This document shows, one piece after another, positions 1 through 7,084 of a stretch of DNA of 48,366 bases. Under the pieces are notes generated by a model that saw only the letters and a list, made by a program, of their open reading frames with translations, was not told the origin of the DNA and did not search any database. Source of the DNA: a virus. The stretch spans positions 1 through 48,366 of the IMG/VR virus record IMGVR_UViG_3300042521_004506; one strand, written 5' to 3'. Positions within the stretch are counted from its first letter, which is position 1, and each line of letters opens with the position of its first letter. Both the position numbers and the translations under genes were made by a program.

Positions 1-384
1 CTTGGGCTCCACGATAAGCACGGTGCTTCTAGTTTAAAAAACTTAGATTATCATCTTTTAGGAGCTAGAGGAGAAGTCGCTTTTAAAAAGTTTTTGGGCG
101 TTGAGGATAAGCTTACAGCTAATACTTTTAAGTCATCTCCAGACGTTAAAAAATACGAAGTAAGAACCGCAAGAGAAGATCATTTTGATTTAATACTTAG
201 AAAAGACGATCCCGACCACAAGATATATGTTCTTGTAGTCGGGAGCGGCTGTAAATACAGGATTGCTGGCTGGCTTAAAGGCTCAGAGAGATATGCTCAT
301 GAGATGAAGACATATAACGAGAGGCCAAAAGCATGGTTTATACCACAATCAGCTATTCATCCTGTCGCAGACTTGCCAGACTGA
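1..384 (+). CDS. Partial phage hypothetical protein, possible PD-(D/E)XK-like fold
   Basis: The reading frame is open from the first base of the window to a TGA at 382-384, so the true start lies to the left. A TTG at 94 is in frame, but the conserved-looking segment before it (GARGEVAF) argues it is internal. Visible elements are GARGEVAF, a PDV Asp, YEVRTA, then HFDLILR followed by DDPD and a beta-rich YVLVV strand, ending with a GWLKGSE motif. This order of an early Glu, then Asp, then E-V-R resembles the PD-(D/E)XK nuclease layout and a recurring family of phage orphans of this type. The nuclease idea is inference from motif order only. Its 3' end overlaps the convergent small basic gene by 28 bases. 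Confidence 0.6.
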   Translation, partial: LGLHDKHGASSLKNLDYHLLGARGEVAFKKFLGVEDKLTANTFKSSPDVKKYEVRTAREDHFDLILRKDDPDHKIYVLVVGSGCKYRIAGWLKGSERYAHEMKTYNERPKAWFIPQSAIHPVADLPD

Positions 385-521
385 CTGGTCAGCCCCTTGC
401 GGCGACGCGATCTTGCTTCTTTCTCCATCTGAGCCTGCGTAATTGCCTGCTGGCGCTTTGCCTTGATTCTTTCCTTACGCTTCTTCTTAACTTTAAGCAT
501 TCTTCTTCCGGTCTTATTCAT
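357..521 (-). CDS. Small highly basic protein (54 aa)
   Basis: The protein is very rich in Lys and Arg, beginning MNKTGRRMLKVKKKRK and ending in a Ser/Arg/Lys tail. The start at 521 is preferred because an AAGAAGG Shine-Dalgarno lies about 9 bases upstream; an extended reading to 560 lacks support. It overlaps the end of the upstream 115-aa gene by 8 bases, so the two are probably co-translated. Such charge suggests binding to nucleic acid or ribosomes. It vaguely recalls short basic ribosome-associated proteins (bL34, mS38 type), but there is no firm match. Confidence 0.55.
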   Translation of the reverse strand: MNKTGRRMLKVKKKRKERIKAKRQQAITQAQMEKEARSRRRKGLTSQSGKSATG

Positions 522-861
522 AGTCTTTTTCCTTCTTTGGGGGATTGGAGACACAATCAATCATTCTCTGCTTTAACGTCTTCTCGAGCTGAATGCATGA
601 ATTTCTTGCAAATTTTAAAGCTTCTTTTTTACTCTTGAAAACGCCAATTGGAAAATACATGCCATCTACACATGTGTAAACATTGTAAATGATTTCTAAT
701 TCTTCTCCCTCTTCATCATCGTTATAAGAAGTTTCAACATAAATCTTAAAGATGTTTCCTGGCAAAAGAAATTCTTTTTTCTGCTCTTTTACGTCTTCAC
801 TATCAGCTAAAAACATGGCAAACTCAATGTCGCCATTCGTTACTTTTTCTCTTTCTTCCAT
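514..861 (-). CDS. Hypothetical protein (115 aa)
   Basis: Not recognised. The start at 861 has a clear AGGAG seven bases upstream. The middle is rich in acidic residues (NDDEEGEELE) followed by alternating hydrophobic residues suggesting beta strands. The C-terminal third is a probable helix (KKEALKFARN) followed by a Lys-rich tail. It is followed by, and overlaps, the 54-aa basic protein gene. A 100-base gap upstream holds a TATATATA-type element that could be its promoter. It is probably a small soluble phage protein of unknown role. Confidence 0.7.
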   Translation of the reverse strand: MEEREKVTNGDIEFAMFLADSEDVKEQKKEFLLPGNIFKIYVETSYNDDEEGEELEIIYNVYTCVDGMYFPIGVFKSKKEALKFARNSCIQLEKTLKQRMIDCVSNPPKKEKDYE

Positions 862-910
862 ATCTTTTCTCCTTTTGATAATTTAGGCGACATACAAAGT
901 ACGCTTCACA

Positions 911-924
911 CCTATATATATCCC
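911..924 (-). promoter_or_regulatory. Candidate phage-type promoter element (GGGATATATATAGG)
   Basis: Read on the minus strand, GGGATATATATAGG lies about 50 bases upstream of the 115-aa gene, in the only gap of note in this cluster. A very similar GGATATATATAC occurs upstream of the deaminase gene at 3307-3318. No good -35 box lies at the right distance. That would fit a -10-only promoter of the T4 late type read by a phage sigma factor. This is pattern inference and AT-rich DNA produces such strings by chance. Confidence 0.3.
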
Positions 925-961
925 TTGCGTAAGACGAGTGACCACAAAACAGGTAGACACT

Positions 962-2011
962 TTAAACACCTATTGTGTGATGTTCGAAGTACTCATTAAG
1001 TTGTCTATTGACACGAATGAATTTCGAATTCATATACAAATCTTTAAGATCAAAACAGTTTGTGTAAGAACAAGTTGAACGCAAGCCTCCCAAAATGTGA
1101 TTTACAGTTTCTTCAACTGAACCCTTAGCTTCCATAAGCACAACTCTTCCTTCCGAAGTTCTGTACTTAGAATTATTTCCTATCTTTTTTAAAGCACGTG
1201 AAGAAGAAGATCCTGAGAAAATAAATCTTCTCTTTTCTCCATCGTCAATGACCACTGCATCGTCTGCGCCCTCGTCATGACCAGCGAGCATCCCACCAAG
1301 CAGAACGATCTCAGCGCCAGCGGCAAAAGCCTTAGACACGTCCCCTGGATGAACACATCCGCCGTCACTAACTATGCCGCATTCACTTTCCTCAGCAGCA
1401 ATCCGACAATCTAAAAGAGCTGAAAGTTGAGGATAACCTATGCCAGCAACGCGCCGTGTTGTGCACACTGAGCCACTTCCTATGCCAACTTTGACAAAGT
1501 CAGCACCAGCACGAGCGGTATCGACAACTCCCTCTGGGGTGACAACATTGCCAGCGAGTATACCAATGTGCGGCCAACGCTCCCTAACGAGACTAACAAA
1601 ATCTAAAAATTTGCCCATATAACCATTTGCGACATCAAGGCAAATAGTAGAAAAGTAATTTTCTATATTTTCGTTGAGGATAAGAGATTTGCTGTAATCA
1701 TCTAACCCAAACGTTCCAAAAACGTAATCTGATTTTTTATAGTCTTCTTTCTCAAAAACGCCAGCTGTTGTATACTTTGTTAAAGTTGTTATCATTTTGT
1801 ATGATGCCAACTTGTTGCCCATCGAAATGGTTCCCACTCCGTCCATATTGGATGCACACACAGGAACGCATGGTAAAGAAAAACCGGCTTTTCTGAAGTT
1901 CAATGGAACTTCAAGATTGACTTCTTTTCTGCTACTTACAGAAGTAGATTTTGGCAAAATTAGTACATCACAAAAATCAAGTTTTACATCTGGCTCAAAT
2001 TTATTATGCAT
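962..2011 (-). CDS. guaC: GMP reductase (IMPDH/GMPR family)
   Basis: GMP reductase converts GMP to IMP and ammonia using NADPH. The 349-aa product matches the usual length (about 347 aa) and motif order. It has the N-terminal [10 protein letters not shown] segment, [22 protein letters not shown], the catalytic loop [11 protein letters not shown] (Cys near residue 183), [24 protein letters not shown] and the C-terminal [10 protein letters not shown]. There is no CBS pair, and the C-terminal motifs are those of GMPR rather than IMP dehydrogenase. The start at 2011 is chosen because AGGAG lies seven bases before it; longer in-frame starts at 2074 and 2134 would run into the TilS-like gene. It lies 13 bases after that gene, in one cluster with it and a deaminase. 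Confidence 0.92.
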   Translation of the reverse strand: MHNKFEPDVKLDFCDVLILPKSTSVSSRKEVNLEVPLNFRKAGFSLPCVPVCASNMDGVGTISMGNKLASYKMITTLTKYTTAGVFEKEDYKKSDYVFGTFGLDDYSKSLILNENIENYFSTICLDVANGYMGKFLDFVSLVRERWPHIGILAGNVVTPEGVVDTARAGADFVKVGIGSGSVCTTRRVAGIGYPQLSALLDCRIAAEESECGIVSDGGCVHPGDVSKAFAAGAEIVLLGGMLAGHDEGADDAVVIDDGEKRRFIFSGSSSSRALKKIGNNSKYRTSEGRVVLMEAKGSVEETVNHILGGLRSTCSYTNCFDLKDLYMNSKFIRVNRQLNEYFEHHTIGV

Positions 2012-2024
2012 AATCTGCTCCTGA

Positions 2025-2813
2025 TTAGCCGTCAATACTGGAAGTATGCTTTTTGGTTCTATTGTTTTTCCCATATGATTCTTTCTCGACAATGTCTTGC
2101 ATGAACATTGCTGTTTTAACAACATGTTCAACAAAAGCTGGGTTTAATTTTTCAAGAACTGGAATTACAGAGTGCCTAACATATGCTCTTGACTTTTCTG
2201 TATTGAAGTTAGATTTATCAATACAATAAGGGACATTAGCCTTATTGCACAATTCTTCTAATTTTTTCTTTCTGACCTTAAGTAGTGGTCTTACAACATC
2301 AACATGTCCAAATGAAGAGTTTCTTTCTCTGACACCACAAAGACCGTTGATGCCACATCCTCTTGCCAAATGCATCATAACGGTTTCGGCAATGTCGTCT
2401 GCATGATGCGCCGTCATGATCACATCGCTATGATGTTTGAGGGCATGGTGCTGAAGGATCTGGTATCTTAATTCTCTACCAGCTTCATATGTGTTTTTTT
2501 CAAAAAGCCCAGGATAAATATCATAGTAAAAAAATGGCAAATCAAACATGTCTGCTTGAGACTCGCACATCTCAGCATCATTCAAAGCCTCTTCTCTAAG
2601 GTTGTGGTTTACATGAACGACCTCAACCTTTTTAACAAGGCCTCTATTAAGTAAAACTCTCGAAATTCCCATCATAGCAGCGCTATCTGGGCCACCACTG
2701 CACGCCAAAAGAATATTGCTTTCTTTATTGGAGAAGCATGAGACAAAATCGCTGCAAATCCCAGAACGAGAAAACACCATAGATGCGTATTTGTTTTTTC
2801 TTTCCTTAAGCAT
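2025..2813 (-). CDS. tilS: TilS-like PP-loop ATPase, tRNA(Ile)-lysidine synthase N-terminal type
   Basis: TilS adenylates C34 of the tRNA(Ile) CAU anticodon and attaches lysine. The PP-loop SGGPDS is at residues 39-44, followed by the TilS signatures HVNHNLR, AHHADDIAET, ARGCGINGL, RPLL and the D-x-SN element before RHSVIPVL. At 262 aa it holds the catalytic N-terminal domain and part of the linker but lacks the C-terminal tRNA-binding domain of bacterial TilS. The ATG at 2813 is preferred: it has GGAAGGA upstream and an 8-base overlap with the deaminase gene. A second ATG at 2825 has its SD too close. No tRNA gene is in the window, so the substrate may be a phage tRNA elsewhere. A related PP-loop reaction is also possible. 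Confidence 0.82.
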   Translation of the reverse strand: MLKERKNKYASMVFSRSGICSDFVSCFSNKESNILLACSGGPDSAAMMGISRVLLNRGLVKKVEVVHVNHNLREEALNDAEMCESQADMFDLPFFYYDIYPGLFEKNTYEAGRELRYQILQHHALKHHSDVIMTAHHADDIAETVMMHLARGCGINGLCGVRERNSSFGHVDVVRPLLKVRKKKLEELCNKANVPYCIDKSNFNTEKSRAYVRHSVIPVLEKLNPAFVEHVVKTAMFMQDIVEKESYGKNNRTKKHTSSIDG

Positions 2814-3303
2814 GACATACACCATCCTTCCATCCAAGCTCTCTTCTCAACTGAACTGAATCGAGAATTACAGAATGCTCTTTTGACATTTTATTTTCCA
2901 TAACCAAACCTCCATGAGCATCTGTATATACCATTGTTCCGAATACTCCATCTGCCCATTTCATGCACTTACAGCATGGCCTAGAAATGCCTATATTGGC
3001 AAACCTGTTAATCCTAAAGTTAACAAGAGAAAGTTTATCGTACTCCAAATCTCTAATAAAGTGATGCACTTGGATTAAGGCGTCCAGTTCTGCGTGATAT
3101 TCGCCATACTGATATCCAAACTCAAATGCTATTTGACTTGTTCTGTATCTGTTAAAGCCAACAGCTATGACATCTCCGTCGTAGACTATAGCGCTGCAAT
3201 GCTTTTTCTGCCCATCCATTTGGATCATGGATGAAAAATGCGCGTTCATTAAATTTACGGCAATTTCAGTCAGTCTTTTTTTCATAGGAAAAAATTCTTC
3301 CAT
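2806..3303 (-). CDS. Zinc-dependent cytidine deaminase-fold protein
   Basis: The 165-aa product has the two zinc motifs of the deaminase superfamily: HAE at residues 70-72 (His ligand and catalytic Glu) and SRPCCKC at 108-113 (P-C-x-x-C). The family deaminates cytosine or adenine in free nucleotides or RNA. The spacer between the motifs and the absence of the TadA or dCMP deaminase consensus leave the substrate open. An in-frame ATG at 3285 (starting MKKRLTE) is an alternative start, and would leave a leader after the TATATATA element at 3307. It is the first gene of the deaminase, TilS-like and GMP reductase cluster and overlaps the second by 8 bases. Nucleotide salvage or RNA modification are both plausible. 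Confidence 0.82.
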   Translation of the reverse strand: MEEFFPMKKRLTEIAVNLMNAHFSSMIQMDGQKKHCSAIVYDGDVIAVGFNRYRTSQIAFEFGYQYGEYHAELDALIQVHHFIRDLEYDKLSLVNFRINRFANIGISRPCCKCMKWADGVFGTMVYTDAHGGLVMENKMSKEHSVILDSVQLRRELGWKDGVCHA

Positions 3304-3306
3304 CTT

Positions 3307-3318
3307 GTATATATATCC
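3307..3318 (-). promoter_or_regulatory. Candidate promoter element (GGATATATATAC) before the deaminase cluster
   Basis: GGATATATATAC on the minus strand sits just before the deaminase start, in a 60-bp gap shared with a divergent plus-strand gene. It matches the element at 911-924. A short inverted repeat, ATGAG-gaca-CTCAT at 3319-3332, flanked by two ATATCC copies, lies beside it and could be an operator. If the box is a -10 element, transcription would begin close to the ATG at 3303, which favours the internal start at 3285. Inference only. Confidence 0.3.
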
Positions 3319-3363
3319 ATGAGGACACTCATATCCGACAAAATATAGAAAGAATGATTAATC

Positions 3364-3753
3364 ATGAATTGGTACCTTAAAGGTTTGGAAAACGGCTTTA
3401 AAGACAAGCACATATCTGGTTTAACAGAACTTGGCAACTTTGTGACCGGAATCTTTCAAGCTATAGCCCCAAGCCCTACTAAAGGCTACATACTTGTAAT
3501 CAAAGACAAGAGTGAAAAAAGCCATAACATCTTTCCAGCAAATATAAGAAAAGTTTTCAAAGTACAAAATAAAAAAGAAGACATCTTAAACAGAGTTAAG
3601 ATGAACTTTTGTGGAAACATTGTTGACGGTGTTTCTCAAAAGCAAGATGATAGTGGAATGAAAACAAGAATTGTGACGACAAAAGAACCACACAGCCTCA
3701 AAAAGATGGTTGTTGTAGTTCCAAGCAATCACATAGTCCATGAAGATAAGTAA
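3364..3753 (+). CDS. Hypothetical protein (129 aa), partner of the P-loop gene
   Basis: Not recognised. It begins MNWYLKGLENGF and has a probable membrane-free alpha/beta pattern with a hydrophobic strand GYILVIKDK near residues 41-49 and another VVVVP near the C terminus. It is the first gene of a two-gene plus-strand unit and overlaps the following ATPase gene by 14 bases, which points to coupled translation and a shared function. The SD is weak (AGAAAG). It is transcribed divergently from the deaminase cluster across a 60-bp gap. Confidence 0.65.
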   Translation: MNWYLKGLENGFKDKHISGLTELGNFVTGIFQAIAPSPTKGYILVIKDKSEKSHNIFPANIRKVFKVQNKKEDILNRVKMNFCGNIVDGVSQKQDDSGMKTRIVTTKEPHSLKKMVVVVPSNHIVHEDK

Positions 3754-4432
3754 AATTGAATTTAAAGACCGAGACGGTAAAAATATATTCATAAATTTAA
3801 GTAAACCAGACGGAAATCCATATAACGAATTTGCTATTTATGGAGATCACAATTCAGGTAAAACTTATTTATCAAAATTACTGTCCGACGCATGGCAGAT
3901 GAATCTGTTCCATGGGGAAAATGGCATTTTAAAATCAACACTGGATAGACACATAAGTGTAGAGGGCAATTTTTATGATATGCAACCAATATCTTTTGGC
4001 TTGCCATCCAAATTAACCAATAAAATTGCCATTCAATCTAAGATATCTATAGAAAAAGTTATTAAAAATGCCATATTGTACTACCCAGGAGAAAGACACA
4101 ATGTGGTTGATCAAGACCTTTATTTTGGAGAGATAGCAACAAGCGCTGCAATACCTCTTGCAGACCTGCATGATTCTACCATACAAAATTGCTGCTTGCT
4201 AATTGATAATTGCTGCCGTGGACTCAACGAGTCAGAAACACAGGAGTACATCAAAGCGCTTATAAATTCTTCTCAAAAAAACAACAATCAAATCATAATG
4301 TTTATGGATACTAAAAATGCTGGTATGTTTGCAAGCTCTTCAAGAGCATTTTGTCTTAGCAAAGAAAACCATAAATCTATCATGGATACGTGCATAGAGT
4401 TTATTGCAAAGACAAAGCCTATTGTTACTTAA
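3740..4432 (+). CDS. P-loop ATPase, ABC/AAA15-like
   Basis: The 230-aa product has a Walker A motif GDHNSGKT at residues 35-42 after a beta-rich N terminus, and a Walker B-like LLIDNC at 153-158. In the latter the usual catalytic Glu after the Asp is Asn. IIMFMDTK follows as the next strand, and YYPGERH at 114-120 sits where ABC or AAA15-type ATPases carry their Q-loop or signature region. This layout is typical of compact SMC/RecF-like ATPases. The D-N substitution suggests slow or absent hydrolysis. No SD is evident; translation is probably coupled to the 129-aa gene. The last 8 bases overlap the end of the convergent protease gene. Role unknown. Confidence 0.7.
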   Translation: MKISKIEFKDRDGKNIFINLSKPDGNPYNEFAIYGDHNSGKTYLSKLLSDAWQMNLFHGENGILKSTLDRHISVEGNFYDMQPISFGLPSKLTNKIAIQSKISIEKVIKNAILYYPGERHNVVDQDLYFGEIATSAAIPLADLHDSTIQNCCLLIDNCCRGLNESETQEYIKALINSSQKNNNQIIMFMDTKNAGMFASSSRAFCLSKENHKSIMDTCIEFIAKTKPIVT

Positions 4433-5378
4433 TATTAAAGATTGCATCTTCTACCATTTCAGACACTTTTTTATTTTTCCAATTTGTGTCAATGTACATG
4501 TACATTTCATCATACCTGAATCCAAGGATGCATTTTCTCATATATTCCATTTGATCTTTTGTAAAATGTCTTTCTACCCCATTGGGAGAATAAGTCATAA
4601 TATTGTGAAAGTTAGGATCCTCTAATGTTCCAATGTTTGATTCAAGAATGGGTCCATTTGGAGTGTCTGGGATGTTATCTCCTCCTTCCATGAAGGTATG
4701 TTGAAGGCCAAAATAATGTCCCATTTCATGTGCAAGCAAGTAGTCATGGATAGATGGCCCACAGATTCGGATGCCACGACAATTTTCCCAATAGGGCATC
4801 TTGCTCAAGCCTGCGTAATTTTTTCCAATCGAAAATTGGAAGAAAATACTACAAGATCTTTTATTATTCATTGCTTTCTGATCGCAAGAAGCTTCATCGT
4901 CCCTATTCATTACTTCAGTGATTTTTTCAGAAAGCACTTTTTCAATATCTGATGCATTATTGACGCAAATCTTTTCGACTAATGGGTGAACTTCATTTAC
5001 AAAAAAATCAACATTCATTGGAGCAAAAGAAGATCTCAATAGATCAATCTCTTTGTCAATCAAATCAGGATCAAGACTTGACAATATAAGCTTTTTATCA
5101 ATGTCTCTAATTTCACAGACTACAACTTCAAAGTAGATATCAATTTTCAAAGAAACCGTCTCGCCACGATGCATGGCAACGGACAAGTCCACAATTCTTC
5201 GACTGCCTGCCTGTTCGCTCCATGCATCGTGGCAAGTATATTCAGATGAACAAGAAACTCCAAATGAAAAAATGAGAGCTGTCAGCGATGCAAGAGCATA
5301 TGACGAAACTCTCATTTGAGTAAGATAGCTTATGTGTTTTGTTTTTTGAAGAAGATCAGAAAATTTCCATCTCTTCAT
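4425..5378 (-). CDS. Secreted pappalysin-family (M43-like) zinc metalloprotease
   Basis: The 317-aa product carries HEMGHYFGLQH at residues 217-227, the extended zinc site HExxHxxGxxH of metzincins. It is followed by GDNIPDTPN, a pappalysin hallmark, and the Met-turn NIMTYS near residue 260. The N terminus has a short basic stretch and a hydrophobic segment (ALASLTALIFSFGV) ending at Cys, which reads as a signal peptide or imperfect lipobox. An internal ATG at 5315 would put this segment at the very N terminus. Cys residues in the mature part could form disulfides. It overlaps the upstream 418-aa gene by 23 bases, as the last gene of the sigma-SET operon. A secreted protease could attack host surface proteins or act in lysis; this is inference. 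Confidence 0.85.
   Translation of the reverse strand: MKRWKFSDLLQKTKHISYLTQMRVSSYALASLTALIFSFGVSCSSEYTCHDAWSEQAGSRRIVDLSVAMHRGETVSLKIDIYFEVVVCEIRDIDKKLILSSLDPDLIDKEIDLLRSSFAPMNVDFFVNEVHPLVEKICVNNASDIEKVLSEKITEVMNRDDEASCDQKAMNNKRSCSIFFQFSIGKNYAGLSKMPYWENCRGIRICGPSIHDYLLAHEMGHYFGLQHTFMEGGDNIPDTPNGPILESNIGTLEDPNFHNIMTYSPNGVERHFTKDQMEYMRKCILGFRYDEMYMYIDTNWKNKKVSEMVEDAIFNIK
5163..5233. repeat. 14-bp perfect inverted repeat with 43-base spacer
   Basis: GCCACGATGCATGG at 5163-5176 is the exact reverse complement of CCATGCATCGTGGC at 5220-5233. It lies inside the protease gene, just after its signal-peptide coding part. In the mRNA it could form a long stem with a 43-base loop. A perfect 14-bp arm this close is unlikely by chance in a window of this size. 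Function unknown. Confidence 0.6.
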
Positions 5379-6612
5379 CTAAAATATTGATACTGTTTTT
5401 CTTAGGCTTATCCTTCAAGAAAATTTCTTCTTCCAGATAATTTGACCAAGCAGCAGAATAGACAGGGAGAGATTTTTTCATGTCTTGTACGGTACCGCTA
5501 AACACGTTTCGTGCCAAGTAGGTATCGTGTATCTTACACACCATTCCACTTTTGTCAAGCAAGTACTGCTCGTAAATGTGTCTAAATTTTTCTCTCAGTT
5601 CTACAATATCTATGCATGATGGTGAACGAAGATAAAAGTCTCCAATTGCAGAACTGATAGATAGTGCAGTCCTGAAATCAGCCTGGCTGTCTATTTTAGA
5701 CATAGGATGTACATACTGAAAATGGTTGATATAACAATATGAAAAATTTTCTCTCATAAAAGGCATACAGCGTTCAATAAAGCCTAAGTCCTTTTCATTA
5801 TCACTCATCACCATATAAGATTTCCAGTTATCATAATATTGATAGCAATCAGCAAGCATATGACGATCATCTTTTTCGCCTAACGCTATATGAAAATTTT
5901 CAGATTTACTAATAATTTTTTTCCTAAATATTAGACGACCATCTATATAGCAAGCATCAAGTAGACATTTTCTGCTTACTGGTAATGCAAAATTCTTTTT
6001 AAAATCATCAGAACATGGCATGTTCACATGATGAACAAGCTCCATAGTTTCTGAAGACATTAGATTATCCCAATTGCTAGCAGAAAAAGCGCTTGTAAAA
6101 AATCTTTGCCTTTCTAAATCATCCAAATTGCAATAACCCAATAAACTATTGCAGCTTTTAACTACAAAGTTATATATCTTTTCCTTAATTTTTTTAGAAC
6201 ACCAAATATGAAACCACTTTGTCATCCTGTCTGTAAATCTTTTTTCTACAAGACTTGAAGACAGTGAAAATTCTCTAAAACTTTCATAATTACTTATATC
6301 TTTAAAGCAGTTTGCAAGAGACAAACTTAAAGAAGTTACTATCTTGTCTATCGAGTGAGGACTTCTAACAATATTGCCATTCACCAAAAAGCATATGCCT
6401 GTAGGATTTCTGCTATAGCAAATTCTTAAACTATCGATATTTGCAGAAACGCAATCTTCTACACTTCTTTTAGGAATGTGTAGACGAATATCAACTGAAG
6501 CGTATTTGTAGCTGTCTATTTTTGATAAAACAAAAACAATTTTTTTACTTACTAAGTCTAACTTGCAATCAAAAATAACGTCTTTAAATCTGAATGTTTC
6601 TCCAGTAGCCAT
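5356..6612 (-). CDS. Hypothetical protein (418 aa)
   Basis: Not recognised. The start at 6612 has AGAAG about 8 bases upstream and overlaps the SET gene by 29 bases. The protein is soluble by eye, with many Cys residues and aromatic clusters (DCYQYYDNW, RENFSYCYINHFQYVHP). The N-terminal 60 residues look beta-rich; the rest is mostly helical. No signal peptide or catalytic motif is evident. It lies between the SET-domain gene and the secreted protease in one overlapping operon, so it may be a partner or substrate of either. That is a guess from position. Confidence 0.75.
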   Translation of the reverse strand: MATGETFRFKDVIFDCKLDLVSKKIVFVLSKIDSYKYASVDIRLHIPKRSVEDCVSANIDSLRICYSRNPTGICFLVNGNIVRSPHSIDKIVTSLSLSLANCFKDISNYESFREFSLSSSLVEKRFTDRMTKWFHIWCSKKIKEKIYNFVVKSCNSLLGYCNLDDLERQRFFTSAFSASNWDNLMSSETMELVHHVNMPCSDDFKKNFALPVSRKCLLDACYIDGRLIFRKKIISKSENFHIALGEKDDRHMLADCYQYYDNWKSYMVMSDNEKDLGFIERCMPFMRENFSYCYINHFQYVHPMSKIDSQADFRTALSISSAIGDFYLRSPSCIDIVELREKFRHIYEQYLLDKSGMVCKIHDTYLARNVFSGTVQDMKKSLPVYSAAWSNYLEEEIFLKDKPKKNSINILDEEMEIF

Positions 6613-7084
6613 CTTTTATCTTCTTTATTTCGTCTAGCAGACCATCAGACTTAATGGGACTGCCGTAGTTTTTTAACTCTTTTGTCCTAATCAAAACGGG
6701 AACATCAATTATAAAAGGGAAGAAATTTTGCATCAATGTATCAAAGGCATCTTGATAATTGATAAAAAGTTCCTCATCTTTTTGTAATCTATGTATAGCT
6801 TTAGCCTCTAATCCAAAACTTGGATTGATTACAAGAATGACGTTTGGGTTCTCTCTGTGATTCATAAACCGGCACAGTTCGTCCCTAACAAATCTGTTAA
6901 TTTTTCCTAAATTTTCATCCTTTTTCAGATGAAGAAAGTTGCCTATTTTTTCATCTTGTTTCACATGCCTTTTTACAAAAGCACCTAATCCATGAACATC
7001 ACTGCTTTTAAAGTAATAAGGATCTTGCTCTCTAGTCGAGATTAAGACGGGAAAAGATTGCTTCTTTGATCTTCTGAATAGCAT
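6584..7084 (-). CDS. SET-domain protein, putative lysine methyltransferase
   Basis: SET proteins transfer methyl from S-adenosylmethionine to protein lysines. The 166-aa product has the SET motifs in order: SSDVHGLGAF at residues 27-36 (the S-x-x-x-G-x-G-x-F entry), NHRENPN at 75-81 (cofactor-binding NHxxxPN), EAKAIHRLQKDEELFINY ending at 110 (the GEEL-x-x-x-Y element with the catalytic Tyr). There are no pre- or post-SET cysteines, so this is a minimal domain like the viral vSET type. The start at 7084 has GAAG seven bases upstream and overlaps the end of the sigma gene by 53 bases. Possible targets are host or phage DNA-binding or ribosomal proteins. Substrate is not deducible here. Confidence 0.8.
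   Translation of the reverse strand: MLFRRSKKQSFPVLISTREQDPYYFKSSDVHGLGAFVKRHVKQDEKIGNFLHLKKDENLGKINRFVRDELCRFMNHRENPNVILVINPSFGLEAKAIHRLQKDEELFINYQDAFDTLMQNFFPFIIDVPVLIRTKELKNYGSPIKSDGLLDEIKKIKDGYWRNIQI

Noticed and set aside
381-392. CTGAC-TG-GTCAG inverted repeat as a terminator
   Set aside because: The stem is short, the loop is two bases, there is no T-run, and it lies inside the overlapping convergent gene.
862-961. A tRNA or small RNA gene in the gap
   Set aside because: No cloverleaf stems, T-loop motif or strong hairpin is seen; the gap holds only an AT-rich promoter-like element.
2012-2134. Longer start of the GMP reductase
   Set aside because: It would overlap the TilS-like gene and lacks an SD, while 2011 has a well-placed AGGAG and matches the family's length.
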